Shown: piece after piece, positions 8,812-16,239 of the stretch
Layout: every line of letters starts with the position of its first letter
Numbering within the stretch: position 1 is the stretch's first letter
NCBI RefSeq assembly: GCF_014201145.1
Contig: NZ_JACHDP010000001.1
Span: forward strand, 5,084,001 to 5,148,000
Source: Micromonospora parathelypteridis
GTDB lineage: Bacteria > Actinomycetota > Actinomycetes > Mycobacteriales > Micromonosporaceae
Direction: 5' to 3'
Length of the DNA stretch: 64,000 bases
The notes under the pieces: generated by a model
Seen by the model: only the letters and a program-made list of their open reading frames with translations
Databases searched by the model: none
What the model was told of the DNA's origin: nothing
Translations under genes and position numbers: made by a program

Positions 8812-9483
8812 TCAGGCGGCCGGGGAGGTGGTTGCGGTCCTTGCTGCGCGGGCATTCTGGTCGCCCGCGGTGGCGCCGACGCCGCCCGACAGTCGGATCG
8901 TGATCTGGGCCAGCCGCCGTCCCTGGTACCTCGCCGCTTCGAGAGCCGGGCCGTCCGGGCCGTCTCCGGTCGGGCCCGTCACGGACGAGGTGCCGTACGG
9001 GTTGCCGCCGGCGGTGTACACGACCGGATCGGTGTATCCGGGCGGGACCAGCAGCGCCCCCCAGTGGTAGAACACGTTAGCCAGCGACAGGATCGTGGCC
9101 TCGCTGCCGCCGTGCCGATTGAACGCCGAGGTGAAGGCCGTCACCGGCTTGTCGGCCAGGCCACCTTCGCGCCACAGCCCGCCGGTCTGGTCGATGAACT
9201 GCTTGAGCTGCGCGGCCGGCGTGCCGAACCGACTCGGGGTGCCGAACGCGAATGCGTCGGCCCATGCCAGGTCCTCCACCGAGGCCTGGGCGATCGACGT
9301 GGTGGCGTCGGCGTGCTGTCGCCATAGCGGGTTCTCGTCGATCGTGGTGTCTGGCGCCAGTTCGGCGACCCGCCGCAGCCGCACCTCAGCTCCGGCCGCG
9401 GCTGCACCTTCGGCGACGGCCTGCGCAAGTGTGTGCACAGTGCCTGTCGCGCTGTAGTAGATGACGGCGACCTTCACGGTCAC
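8812..9483 (-). CDS. wrbA: NAD(P)H:quinone oxidoreductase, WrbA-like flavodoxin
   Basis: A 223-residue flavodoxin-fold protein. The FMN phosphate loop is YYSATGTVHTLAQAVAEGA at about residues 9-27. The second FMN contact is FGTPSRFGTPAAQLKQFID and the third is KPVTAFTSAFNRHGGSE, all typical of WrbA. It reduces quinones by two electrons, avoiding semiquinone radicals. The start is GTG after GAGGAG; the gene begins 24 bp from a 34-bp palindrome and is divergent from marR. The C-terminal tail of about 20 residues is longer than usual. Confidence 0.92.
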   Translation of the reverse strand: MTVKVAVIYYSATGTVHTLAQAVAEGAAAAGAEVRLRRVAELAPDTTIDENPLWRQHADATTSIAQASVEDLAWADAFAFGTPSRFGTPAAQLKQFIDQTGGLWREGGLADKPVTAFTSAFNRHGGSEATILSLANVFYHWGALLVPPGYTDPVVYTAGGNPYGTSSVTGPTGDGPDGPALEAARYQGRRLAQITIRLSGGVGATAGDQNARAARTATTSPAA

Positions 9484-9506
9484 GAGGGCTCCTCGATGTC
9501 GTAGAA

Positions 9507-9540
9507 TTAGTTACGCGCATAATGTTATGCGCGTAACTAA
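9507..9540. promoter_or_regulatory. Perfect 34-bp palindromic operator between wrbA and marR
   Basis: TTAGTTACGCGCATAA at 9507-9522 and its exact reverse complement at 9525-9540, separated by TG. It lies in the 74-bp gap between the divergent wrbA and marR starts, where both promoters must be. MarR proteins bind such palindromes and repress both sides until a ligand or oxidation releases them. Assignment to the adjacent MarR is inference from position and symmetry. Confidence 0.85.
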
Positions 9541-9557
9541 CCTGTCAAGGAGGGTTC

Positions 9558-10010
9558 GTGGACTTCGAGTACGCCGACGCCGTCAACCAAGCCATTCGGC
9601 TGCTGAGCCTGCGTCACCGGGCCAGGGCCGCAGCGCTGCTGGCACCGCTCGGCCTGCACCCCGGCCAGGAGGCGCTCCTGCTCGAGCTTTCCCGGACCGG
9701 GCCGATGATCCAGGCTCAGCTCAGCGAGGCGCTCGGTTGCGAGCCGCCGAGCGTCACGCTCATGACCCGCAAGCTTGAGGCCTCCGGCCACATCCGCCGC
9801 AAATCCGCTCCCTCTGACAAGCGCGCCAGCATCGTCGAACTCACCGAGAGCGGTGAAGCTCTTGTTGAGCAGGTCAAACAGTTGTGGTGCGCTCTGGCGG
9901 AGGAGACGGTGACCGGTCTGCCCGCAGAAACGGCGGCCGAGCTACCCGGGATCCTCAAGACCCTGACCGGCAATGTGGATACCAGGCGCTCCCGCCGGCA
10001 CAGTGTGTAG
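9558..10010 (+). CDS. MarR-family transcriptional regulator
   Basis: A 150-residue protein from GTG 9558, four bases after AAGGAGG. It has the winged-helix core MIQAQLSEALGCEPPSVTLM, TRKLEASGHIRRKSAPSDKR (wing) and a helical dimerisation tail. There is no cysteine near the N-terminus, and a single Cys lies in the recognition region (LGCEPPS), so redox sensing is possible but unproven. It probably represses itself and wrbA-MFS through the palindrome 18 bp upstream. Confidence 0.92.
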   Translation: MDFEYADAVNQAIRLLSLRHRARAAALLAPLGLHPGQEALLLELSRTGPMIQAQLSEALGCEPPSVTLMTRKLEASGHIRRKSAPSDKRASIVELTESGEALVEQVKQLWCALAEETVTGLPAETAAELPGILKTLTGNVDTRRSRRHSV

Positions 10011-10125
10011 TCGCGCATGGCGCGCTCGGCCCGGTACGCGCACTGAGGGCCGCTGCGGCCCGCCAGCCTTGCGCAGCACCGTGCTGCTGTCAATAAAAGG
10101 ATCATCAAGGGTCAGTATTGACGCT

Positions 10126-10151
10126 CGTCCATCTATCGCAGAGGATGGACG
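10126..10151 (+). terminator. Hairpin between marR and the PLA2-like gene
   Basis: CGTCCATC pairs with GATGGACG around a 10-base loop, 116 bases after marR and 111 bases before the next gene. There is no U-tract. It may be a weak terminator or a leader structure of the downstream transcript. Confidence 0.35.
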
Positions 10152-10262
10152 ACGATGACATTTAGCGGGGGTGTTGTCGCGATCGGCCGGTAATGCCGTT
10201 GCCATTCAGAAGCGTGACTACTTTTGATGCACACCCCCATCCGGATCGGTCAAGGGAGTGGC

Positions 10263-11195
10263 ATGAGACGTACGTTCGCTGCACCTCTGCTTGTTGTCAA
10301 GGTCCTCGCTGTCGGCTTCGCGGTCGCCCTGGCCACGCCAGGGTATGCGCCAGCCGCCGCGGCTACGGTACAACCGTTGTCCACCAACGATTTCCGGGTC
10401 GCTACGTCATCGGCCACCCATGATGTCGGCACATTCGCCCGCTCGGCTACGGTGATCGAGTTCGAGGCGGCGGCCCAGAGCGCCGTCACGGCGGAAGTGT
10501 CTCTCTCCGTTGCCGGCAAGAAATTCACGGCCAGCAAGGACATCGCCAAGGGTGTCGCCAAATGGTCCGGTGGTGAGGCTTCGCTGCAGCCAGATGACCG
10601 CACGGCGCTCGACGCTTTCGCCAAGTCTCTCGAATCGACGTGGATCAAGCCGGCCAATGCCACGAAAACGCCGGTCCCGTTGCATCGGGACTTGACCATC
10701 CGACTTGCCATGCTGGTTGCTGAGGCACCGGTCGGCACCAGGATCGGCAGCCAGGAAGTGCCCCGCCCGGTGGAGCGATTCGGTGCGAAGCAACTTCCGG
10801 AGAAGGCTGCGGGTGTGGAGTCGTGCCTCAAGGAGGGCGCGTCCGCTACGGCGCCGAACAGCGCGTCGCGGTCCGCGGTGATCGCCGCGTGCCAGGAGAG
10901 CAACGAAGACGGAATCCTCTACACCGGGTGCAACCAGAACGCGTGGGTCGTCCACGATGCCGACAGTCACTGTTTCCTGGGTGAGAGCATCTATGTTGGT
11001 CCGGCCTCATACGACTGCATGGGCAAGTGCGGCGGCGGATGTTTCATCATCACCGGCTACACCTACGACTGTGCTGACCACGATCGCTGCGGTCGTCAGC
11101 ACGGTGGGTCGACGAACCCGTGGGACAGCGAGTGCGGCGACGAGTACTTCGAAGCTGATGACGACTTCCTCTGGTCGAGCAACCAGTGTGGCTAG
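10263..11195 (+). CDS. Secreted cysteine-rich protein with phospholipase A2-like motif
   Basis: A 310-residue protein from ATG 10263 (AAGGGAG upstream); a 13-residue upstream extension is possible. A signal peptide ends near YAPAAAA. Residues about 40-200 contain no recognised domain and may be a propeptide. The C-terminal 100 residues hold most cysteines, with YDCMGKCGGGC followed by YTYDCADHDRCGRQHGG. The C-x-x-H-D-x-C arrangement resembles the catalytic His-Asp helix of phospholipase A2, and a glycine-rich Cys loop precedes it as in a calcium loop. Lipid hydrolysis is inferred from this motif only. A foldase-like lipoprotein gene follows. Confidence 0.7.
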   Translation: MRRTFAAPLLVVKVLAVGFAVALATPGYAPAAAATVQPLSTNDFRVATSSATHDVGTFARSATVIEFEAAAQSAVTAEVSLSVAGKKFTASKDIAKGVAKWSGGEASLQPDDRTALDAFAKSLESTWIKPANATKTPVPLHRDLTIRLAMLVAEAPVGTRIGSQEVPRPVERFGAKQLPEKAAGVESCLKEGASATAPNSASRSAVIAACQESNEDGILYTGCNQNAWVVHDADSHCFLGESIYVGPASYDCMGKCGGGCFIITGYTYDCADHDRCGRQHGGSTNPWDSECGDEYFEADDDFLWSSNQCG

Positions 11196-11214
11196 AGTCC
11201 GAGACTCTCGCACG

Positions 11215-12078
11215 ATGAAGCCACTCCTCGTCACCGTGGCGCTCGTCATGCTTGCGTTGTCGGCGTCCGGCTGCGGGTCCACTGACAAGTCTGTGGACCC
11301 GCCGCCGAACGCTCTGGCTACGGTGGCAGGCGAACCAATCACGGTCGAACGCGTCCGAACGTTGATGCCCGACGATCCTCTGCCCGCCGTGTTGGTCGCC
11401 GGCGGCTACTCCGGTCCGTGGGGAGAGGCGCTGAACCTGGCGATCCGCGACGAGCTGCTGGGGCGTGAAGCCGCGCGTCGTGGCATCGACGGGTCGACCA
11501 GGGCGCAACAGATCGCCACACTCATCACGCAGGAGCAGCGCGACACTGCCGGCCTCGCCATCGAAGGCATCACAGAGGACGAGGCACGTGCGTGGTACCA
11601 GGAGCACCGCAACCTGTTCGGCAACGTGGCGCAGGCCGAGGTGGCCTGGGCGGAGTTCGCTGACAGCGGGCAGGCCAAGAAGGTCATGGACCGGGTCGCC
11701 GGTGCGGATCAGCCGACGTTCCAACGGCTGGTAAGCGAGGACAAGGCGACAAAAAGCGGCGCCGCGACAATGGACGATCACGGTGAGGGCGTCGACCCGA
11801 TGATCGCGCGCGCAGCCTATGCAGTCGCCGCCGCCGGGGGCGTTGGGCTGTCCGCGGACCCGAAGAACAATCGATGGTGGGTGGTCCGTGTCGAGCGCAT
11901 CGCGTTCAAGCCAGTGGCTTGGGACGATGCGTTGGCCTACCGTGTGAAATCGGCAATGACCGCGTACCGTCAGGATGAACACCTGCGCCAGCTCGCCGAC
12001 TCGTTGCGGAAGAAGTGGCCGGTCCACGTGTACGAAGCGAGGCTCGCTGACGTCATCAGGACGGAGGAATCGAAATGA
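11215..12078 (+). CDS. SurA/PrsA-like lipoprotein foldase
   Basis: A 287-residue lipoprotein from ATG 11215; GTG 11188, overlapping the previous stop, is an alternative. The lipobox is ALSASGC. It is followed by a SurA-N-like segment (NALATVAGEPITVERVR), a helical chaperone region, and a parvulin-like C-terminal part with KKVMDRVAGADQPTFQRLVSE and RWWVVRVERI. Such proteins fold secreted polypeptides outside the membrane by prolyl isomerase or chaperone activity. Its position directly behind a disulfide-rich exported protein suggests that protein as a client. Whether catalytic parvulin residues are present cannot be settled by eye. Confidence 0.75.
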   Translation: MKPLLVTVALVMLALSASGCGSTDKSVDPPPNALATVAGEPITVERVRTLMPDDPLPAVLVAGGYSGPWGEALNLAIRDELLGREAARRGIDGSTRAQQIATLITQEQRDTAGLAIEGITEDEARAWYQEHRNLFGNVAQAEVAWAEFADSGQAKKVMDRVAGADQPTFQRLVSEDKATKSGAATMDDHGEGVDPMIARAAYAVAAAGGVGLSADPKNNRWWVVRVERIAFKPVAWDDALAYRVKSAMTAYRQDEHLRQLADSLRKKWPVHVYEARLADVIRTEESK

Positions 12079-12503
12079 ACGTGGCTACCATTGTTGGCGG
12101 CCTTGTCGCGCTCTTCATTGTTGCCGCGGCGTTCGTGAGCCTACGCAGGCGCGGTGCGGCAGCTGGTTCGGTTGGTTTGATGTTGAGACTGCTCGCGATT
12201 GCCGCCACAGCCTGGATTGTCGTCGCGCTGTTGCCGTTCACCATTGACGACAGCGGTGGTGCGGCCAGCTATCTGCTGGGTGTACCTGTGGTCGCGGCGG
12301 TATGTCCCCTCATCGCAGACCTGACCCACCGCGCTGTCGGCGTCACCACAACGGTCTCGGCGCTGGTGATGCTGCTGTGGGGGCTCCTCCTCGGTCTCGG
12401 CATCGGCCTCTGGTTCGTCCTCCCGGCCCTGCTGCTGGGGGTGGCCGCGATAGCCACGATGGCTACCCGGCACGCGGCGGTGCCCAGAAACCAGGATGCC
12501 TGA
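12075..12503 (+). CDS. Small four-TM membrane protein
   Basis: A 142-residue protein whose ATG overlaps the foldase stop (ATGA). Hydrophobic segments lie at about residues 1-22, 37-55, 64-84 and 98-128. No family is recognised. Overlap with the lipoprotein gene shows translational coupling, so it probably acts with the secreted protein and foldase, but no role can be given. Confidence 0.7.
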   Translation: MNVATIVGGLVALFIVAAAFVSLRRRGAAAGSVGLMLRLLAIAATAWIVVALLPFTIDDSGGAASYLLGVPVVAAVCPLIADLTHRAVGVTTTVSALVMLLWGLLLGLGIGLWFVLPALLLGVAAIATMATRHAAVPRNQDA

Positions 12504-12520
12504 AGGCAGGTCCAGCTACC

Positions 12521-13072
12521 GTGCAGATCTTGTTCATTCAGGGCGGCGGCGCGGGCACGCACGACGAGTGGGACAACAAGCTTGTCGACAGCTTGCGGCG
12601 GGAGCTCGGTGACGGGTACGAGGTCCGCTACCCGCGGATGCCCGACGAGGACGACCCGAGCTACGCCAGATGGAGCGCGGCCATCCGGCGGGAGATCGCG
12701 GCCTTGGGTGACGAGGCGGTCGTCGCGGGCCATTCGGTGGGCGCGACGATCCTCGTCAACGCGCTCGCTGAGCGGCCGCCGGAGCGGGCGCTCAGGGCAA
12801 TCGTGCTGATCGCCGCCCCGTTCGTCGGTCCGGGCGGCTGGCCGGGCGACGAGTTCGAGCGGCCGTACGATCTCGGCGCGCGGCTGCCGCACGGCGTGCC
12901 GGTGCATCTGTTCCACGGGCTCCAGGATGAGACTGCTCCGCCGTCGCATGCTGACCTGTACGCCGGTGTCATTCCGCAGGCGCAGGTGCACCGGCTACCC
13001 GGGCGCGATCACCAGCTCAACGATGACCTGAGCGAGATGGCGAGAGTGATCAAACCCGTCACCCAGGGATAG
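12521..13072 (+). CDS. Alpha/beta hydrolase (RBBP9/YdeN-like)
   Basis: A 183-residue protein from GTG 12521 (VQILFIQGGGAGTHDEWD). It has the nucleophile elbow VVAGHSVGATI (serine at about residue 73), an acidic residue in LFHGLQDETAPPSHADLY and a final histidine in LPGRDHQLNDDL, giving a complete Ser-Asp-His triad in a compact fold without a cap. The substrate is unknown. It follows the membrane protein by 17 bp and may be the last gene of the PLA2-like operon. Confidence 0.82.
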   Translation: MQILFIQGGGAGTHDEWDNKLVDSLRRELGDGYEVRYPRMPDEDDPSYARWSAAIRREIAALGDEAVVAGHSVGATILVNALAERPPERALRAIVLIAAPFVGPGGWPGDEFERPYDLGARLPHGVPVHLFHGLQDETAPPSHADLYAGVIPQAQVHRLPGRDHQLNDDLSEMARVIKPVTQG

Positions 13073-13100
13073 CGGAGAACCCAGAGCACGGTTGGTGTGC

Positions 13101-13331
13101 CTAGGACTTGCGGACGCGGTTGCGGCGGTGGTGAACGATCAGCGCGACCGCGCAGAGCAGCGCCACCAGGCCGAATGCCGAGCTGATCCACGGGTTGTCC
13201 GCTGCGGTCGACAGCACGACGTTGGCCGCCGCGCTGACGAAGAGCACCAGCCACAGCAGCGGGCGCAGCCAACCTCCCGGCCTCTCCGCAGCGGTGGCGG
13301 GCGCATCGGTGATGCGGTACGGATCGGTCAT
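13101..13331 (-). CDS. Small two-TM membrane protein
   Basis: A 76-residue protein from ATG 13331 with GGGAGG upstream. Two hydrophobic segments at about residues 23-43 (LLWLVLFVSAAANVVL) and 49-66, and a basic tail HHRRNRVRKS. It is divergent from the histidine kinase across a 168-bp gap that holds a palindrome shared with the ABC exporter, so it may be in the same regulon. Unknown function. Confidence 0.72.
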   Translation of the reverse strand: MTDPYRITDAPATAAERPGGWLRPLLWLVLFVSAAANVVLSTAADNPWISSAFGLVALLCAVALIVHHRRNRVRKS

Positions 13332-13419
13332 GGCTGCCTCCCTCGGTGAACGTTCATCGACGCCGTCAACGCTAGGCGGGCGGCTTGGCGGGGGCGATCC
13401 CACCAGCTCGACGATCGGA

Positions 13420-13435
13420 GTACAGCAGGCTGTAC
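13420..13435. promoter_or_regulatory. Candidate response-regulator operator, site 1
   Basis: GTACAGCAGGCTGTAC: two perfect 7-base arms around AG, located 65 bp before the kinase start and 89 bp before the divergent membrane-protein start. A closely related 16-mer occurs at 15367-15382 before the ABC exporter. LuxR-type regulators bind inverted repeats of this size. Assignment to the adjacent regulator is inference. Confidence 0.55.
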
Positions 13436-13499
13436 CTCCGCTGCGGGCGCTGCCGGCCGCGGCCCGTGGTGGCCTAGGTTGGCAGGGGAGGTGGGGTGG

Positions 13500-14726
13500 A
13501 TGGCGAACGTGCGGGGGTGGGTCCGCTCCTCGGTCGACGCCCTGGAACGCCTCGTCGGTGGGCTGGGCACCGCGCTGCTGGCGCTGGCCGCGCTGATCTG
13601 GGCGGCGACCGTGGCGGTGGCCTGCCTGGGTGGGGTGGGGCTGCTGCTGGCGCCCGGCGCGCTGCGGGCGGTGCGCTCGGTGGCCGACCGCGAGCGCGCT
13701 CGGCTGTCCCGCCAGGGCGACCCGATCCCTACCCCGGGTCCGGTGCCGGCCGGACTGCGGACCGCAGTGCGCGATCCATTCGTACGCCGGGAGCTGGGCT
13801 GGATCGCGCTGCACTCGATCATTGGGATGCTGACCGGCCTGGCCGGCCTCCTGCTGCCGCTGTATGCCGTGCAGGACATCACGTTCCCGCTGTGGTACCG
13901 GCTGGTTCCACCCGAGGCCGGCGCGCCGGGCATCGGCTGGTGGCGCATCGACGGGCTGTCCGAGGCTCTCACGGTCGGGCTGCTCGGGGTGGGCTGGCTG
14001 GCCGCCGCGGTCGGATTCAGCCCGGGGCTGGCCCGCCTTCAGGCCTGGCCGGGCCGGTGGCTGCTGTCCCCGCCGCCGGGGGTCGACCTGTCGCTGCGGG
14101 TCGCCGAGCTGACCGCGACCCGGGCGGCTGCGCTGGACGCGCACGCGGTCGAACTGCGTCGGATCGAGCGGTCGCTGCACGACGGCACGCAGAATCGGTT
14201 GGTCGCGGTCAACGTGTTGCTGGGCGCGGCGCGGCGGGCGGTCAGGCGCAACCCGGACCGGGCCGACGAGATTCTCGGGCAGGCGCAGGACGCTGCCGAA
14301 CAGGCGCTGAGCGAACTGCGTACGGTGGTGCGCGGAATCCTGCCACCCGTGCTCGACGACCGGGGCCTTGCCGGGGCGCTGGCGGGTCTGGCCGGCAGTT
14401 GCGTGGTGCCCTGCCGGCTCCAGGTGGAGGTGGCCGTGCGCTGCGCGGCCTCGGTCGAGGCCACCGCGTACTTCGTGGTGGCCGAGGCGCTGACCAACGT
14501 CGTCCGGCACAGCGGTGCGAGCCACGTGGACGTGGCAGTGCGCCGCGAGCACGGCCGGCTGCTGGTCAGCGTCGAGGACGACGGGCACGGCGACGCCGAC
14601 GAGGCACGCGGCTCGGGGCTCACCGGCATCCGCCGGCGGGTCGAGGCGTACGACGGGCGAATGACGCTGACGAGCCCACCGGGAGGGCCGACGAGGATGG
14701 ACGTGGAGCTGCCATGCGGATCGTGA
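13500..14726 (+). CDS. Sensor histidine kinase, HisKA_3 (NarL-partner) type
   Basis: A 408-residue membrane kinase from ATG 13500 after GGGGAGG. Four hydrophobic segments in the first 190 residues resemble the actinobacterial 'putative sensor' domain. The phospho-acceptor is in RRIERSLHDGTQNRLVAVN (about residue 220). The HATPase has the N-box EALTNVVRHSGASH and glycine boxes DDGHGDADEARGSGLTGIRR. It probably senses a membrane or envelope stress and phosphorylates the response regulator, whose start overlaps its end by 13 bp. Confidence 0.93.
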   Translation: MANVRGWVRSSVDALERLVGGLGTALLALAALIWAATVAVACLGGVGLLLAPGALRAVRSVADRERARLSRQGDPIPTPGPVPAGLRTAVRDPFVRRELGWIALHSIIGMLTGLAGLLLPLYAVQDITFPLWYRLVPPEAGAPGIGWWRIDGLSEALTVGLLGVGWLAAAVGFSPGLARLQAWPGRWLLSPPPGVDLSLRVAELTATRAAALDAHAVELRRIERSLHDGTQNRLVAVNVLLGAARRAVRRNPDRADEILGQAQDAAEQALSELRTVVRGILPPVLDDRGLAGALAGLAGSCVVPCRLQVEVAVRCAASVEATAYFVVAEALTNVVRHSGASHVDVAVRREHGRLLVSVEDDGHGDADEARGSGLTGIRRRVEAYDGRMTLTSPPGGPTRMDVELPCGS

Positions 14727-15370
14727 TCGCCGAGGATGACCCGCTGCTGCGTGAAGGGCTGGCGCTGCTGCTGCGGGCGGAGGACCTGGACGTGGTCGCC
14801 ACGGCGGGTACCCCGGGCGAGTTCCTGGTCGCGGTCGACGAGCATGCCCCGGACGTGGCGATCGTGGACGTGCGGATGCCGCCGACCCACACCGACGAGG
14901 GGATCGTGGCCGCGGTGGAGGCGCGACGCCGCCGGCCGGGCCTCGCGGTGTTGGTGCTGTCGGCGTACGTCGAGCAGGCGTTCGCGACCGACCTGTTCTC
15001 GGTCGGCGCCGCCGGGCTGGGATATCTGCTGAAGGAGCGGGTGGGCCGGGTCGAGGAGTTCCTCGCCGCGCTGCGCCGCGTCGCGGACGGCGGCAGCGTG
15101 ATCGATCCGGAGGTGGTAGGGCAGTTGCTCGCTCGCAACCGCAGGCCGGACACCGCGCTGAGCGAGCTGTCGCCGCGCGAGCGCGAGGTGCTGGGGCTGA
15201 TGGCCGAAGGGCTCGGCAACACCGCGATCGCGGAGCGGCTGGTCGTCACGGACGGCGCGGTGCACAAACACATTCGGAGCATCTTCGCGAAGCTGCAGCT
15301 CCCACCGGACGACCGGGCCGACCGTCGGGTCACCGCGGTGCTGCGCTTCCTGAACGGTGATCGCCAGTAG
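14714..15370 (+). CDS. NarL/LuxR-family response regulator
   Basis: A 218-residue protein with a receiver domain (acidic pocket EDD at residues 7-9, phospho-acceptor in VAIVDVRMPP near residue 54, conserved lysine in YLLKERVG) and a C-terminal LuxR helix-turn-helix (LSPREREVLGLMAEGLGNTA, then VHKHIRSIFAKL). It overlaps the kinase gene. Matching palindromes at 13420 and at its own 3' end suggest that it controls both its own operon and the ABC exporter that follows. Confidence 0.95.
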   Translation: MRIVIAEDDPLLREGLALLLRAEDLDVVATAGTPGEFLVAVDEHAPDVAIVDVRMPPTHTDEGIVAAVEARRRRPGLAVLVLSAYVEQAFATDLFSVGAAGLGYLLKERVGRVEEFLAALRRVADGGSVIDPEVVGQLLARNRRPDTALSELSPREREVLGLMAEGLGNTAIAERLVVTDGAVHKHIRSIFAKLQLPPDDRADRRVTAVLRFLNGDRQ

Positions 15371-15382
15371 CGCCTGCTGTAC
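15367..15382. promoter_or_regulatory. Candidate response-regulator operator, site 2
   Basis: GTAGCGCCTGCTGTAC matches site 1 (13420-13435) at 12 of 16 positions and keeps the full GCTGTAC arm. The 10-mer GTACAGCAGG of site 1 is also present here in reverse (15373-15382). It overlaps the regulator's stop codon and lies about 100 bp before the ABC ATPase start, a good place for an activator site. Confidence 0.5.
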
Positions 15383-15480
15383 CCGGACCTGGTAGCCCGC
15401 TGGATGGTCTCCGTTCTCCCACCTCAATAGCGTTTCTGGTGCGCGCAATCCATGTTGTTGAGAGCGAGAGGGCCACCAGA

Positions 15481-16239
15481 ATGCCCGACTATCCGGGTCA
15501 GACCGACCCAGCGGTACGCGTCGAACAACTCACCCGGGTCTACGAGGCCGGCCGTACCCAGGTGACCGCGCTGGCCGGCATCGATGTCGGCTTCGACCGC
15601 GGCACGTTCACCGCGGTGATGGGGCCATCCGGCTCCGGCAAGAGCACCCTGCTGCAGACCGCCGCCGGGCTCGACCGGCCCACCACTGGCCGCGTCGTTA
15701 TCGGCGAGACCGACCTGTCGCGGCTGTCCGAGACTCGCCTGACCGAGCTGCGTCGTACCCGGATCGGCTTTGTCTTCCAGGCGTTCAACCTGATCGGCGC
15801 GCTCACCGTCGAGGAGAACATCGTGCTGCCGATGCGGCTGGCCGACGTCCGTCCGGACCGCGCCTGGCTGACCCGGGTGGTCGAGCGGGTCGGGCTCACC
15901 GACCGGCTGCGCTATCGACCGGCCGCGCTCTCCGGAGGTCAGCAGCAGCGGGTGGCGATCGCCCGGGCGCTGGCCACGCGCCCCGAGGTGATCTTCTGCG
16001 ATGAGCCCACCGGCGCTCTCGACTCGCGCAGCGCGGCGGAGGTGCTGACGCTGCTGCGCGCGGTCGTCGACGAGCACGGGTTGACCGTGGTGATGGTGAC
16101 TCACGATCCGGTCGCCGCGTCGTACGCGGACCGCGTGCTCGTGTTGGCCGACGGCCGGATCGTCGCTGACCTCCCGCAGCTCGGTGCTGCTCGCATCGCT
16201 GAGCACCTGGCGTCGTTGGATCGGCGGGCCGTCCGATGA
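15481..16239 (+). CDS. ABC transporter ATPase, MacB/LolD type
   Basis: A 252-residue ATPase from ATG 15481 (MPDYPGQTD); the frame is open a little further upstream. Walker A is GPSGSGKST, the signature is [15 protein letters not shown] and Walker B is [12 protein letters not shown], followed by the switch histidine in VMVTHDP. The [14 protein letters not shown] segment and overall length match the MacB/LolD/BceA class that powers FtsX-type permeases. It is translationally coupled (ATGA) to the permease gene. Confidence 0.95.
   Translation: MPDYPGQTDPAVRVEQLTRVYEAGRTQVTALAGIDVGFDRGTFTAVMGPSGSGKSTLLQTAAGLDRPTTGRVVIGETDLSRLSETRLTELRRTRIGFVFQAFNLIGALTVEENIVLPMRLADVRPDRAWLTRVVERVGLTDRLRYRPAALSGGQQQRVAIARALATRPEVIFCDEPTGALDSRSAAEVLTLLRAVVDEHGLTVVMVTHDPVAASYADRVLVLADGRIVADLPQLGAARIAEHLASLDRRAVR

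Noticed and set aside
10047..10061. GGGCCGCTGCGGCCC as a terminator of marR
   Set aside because: The arms leave only a very short loop and no U-tract. It is a weak candidate compared with the hairpin at 10126.
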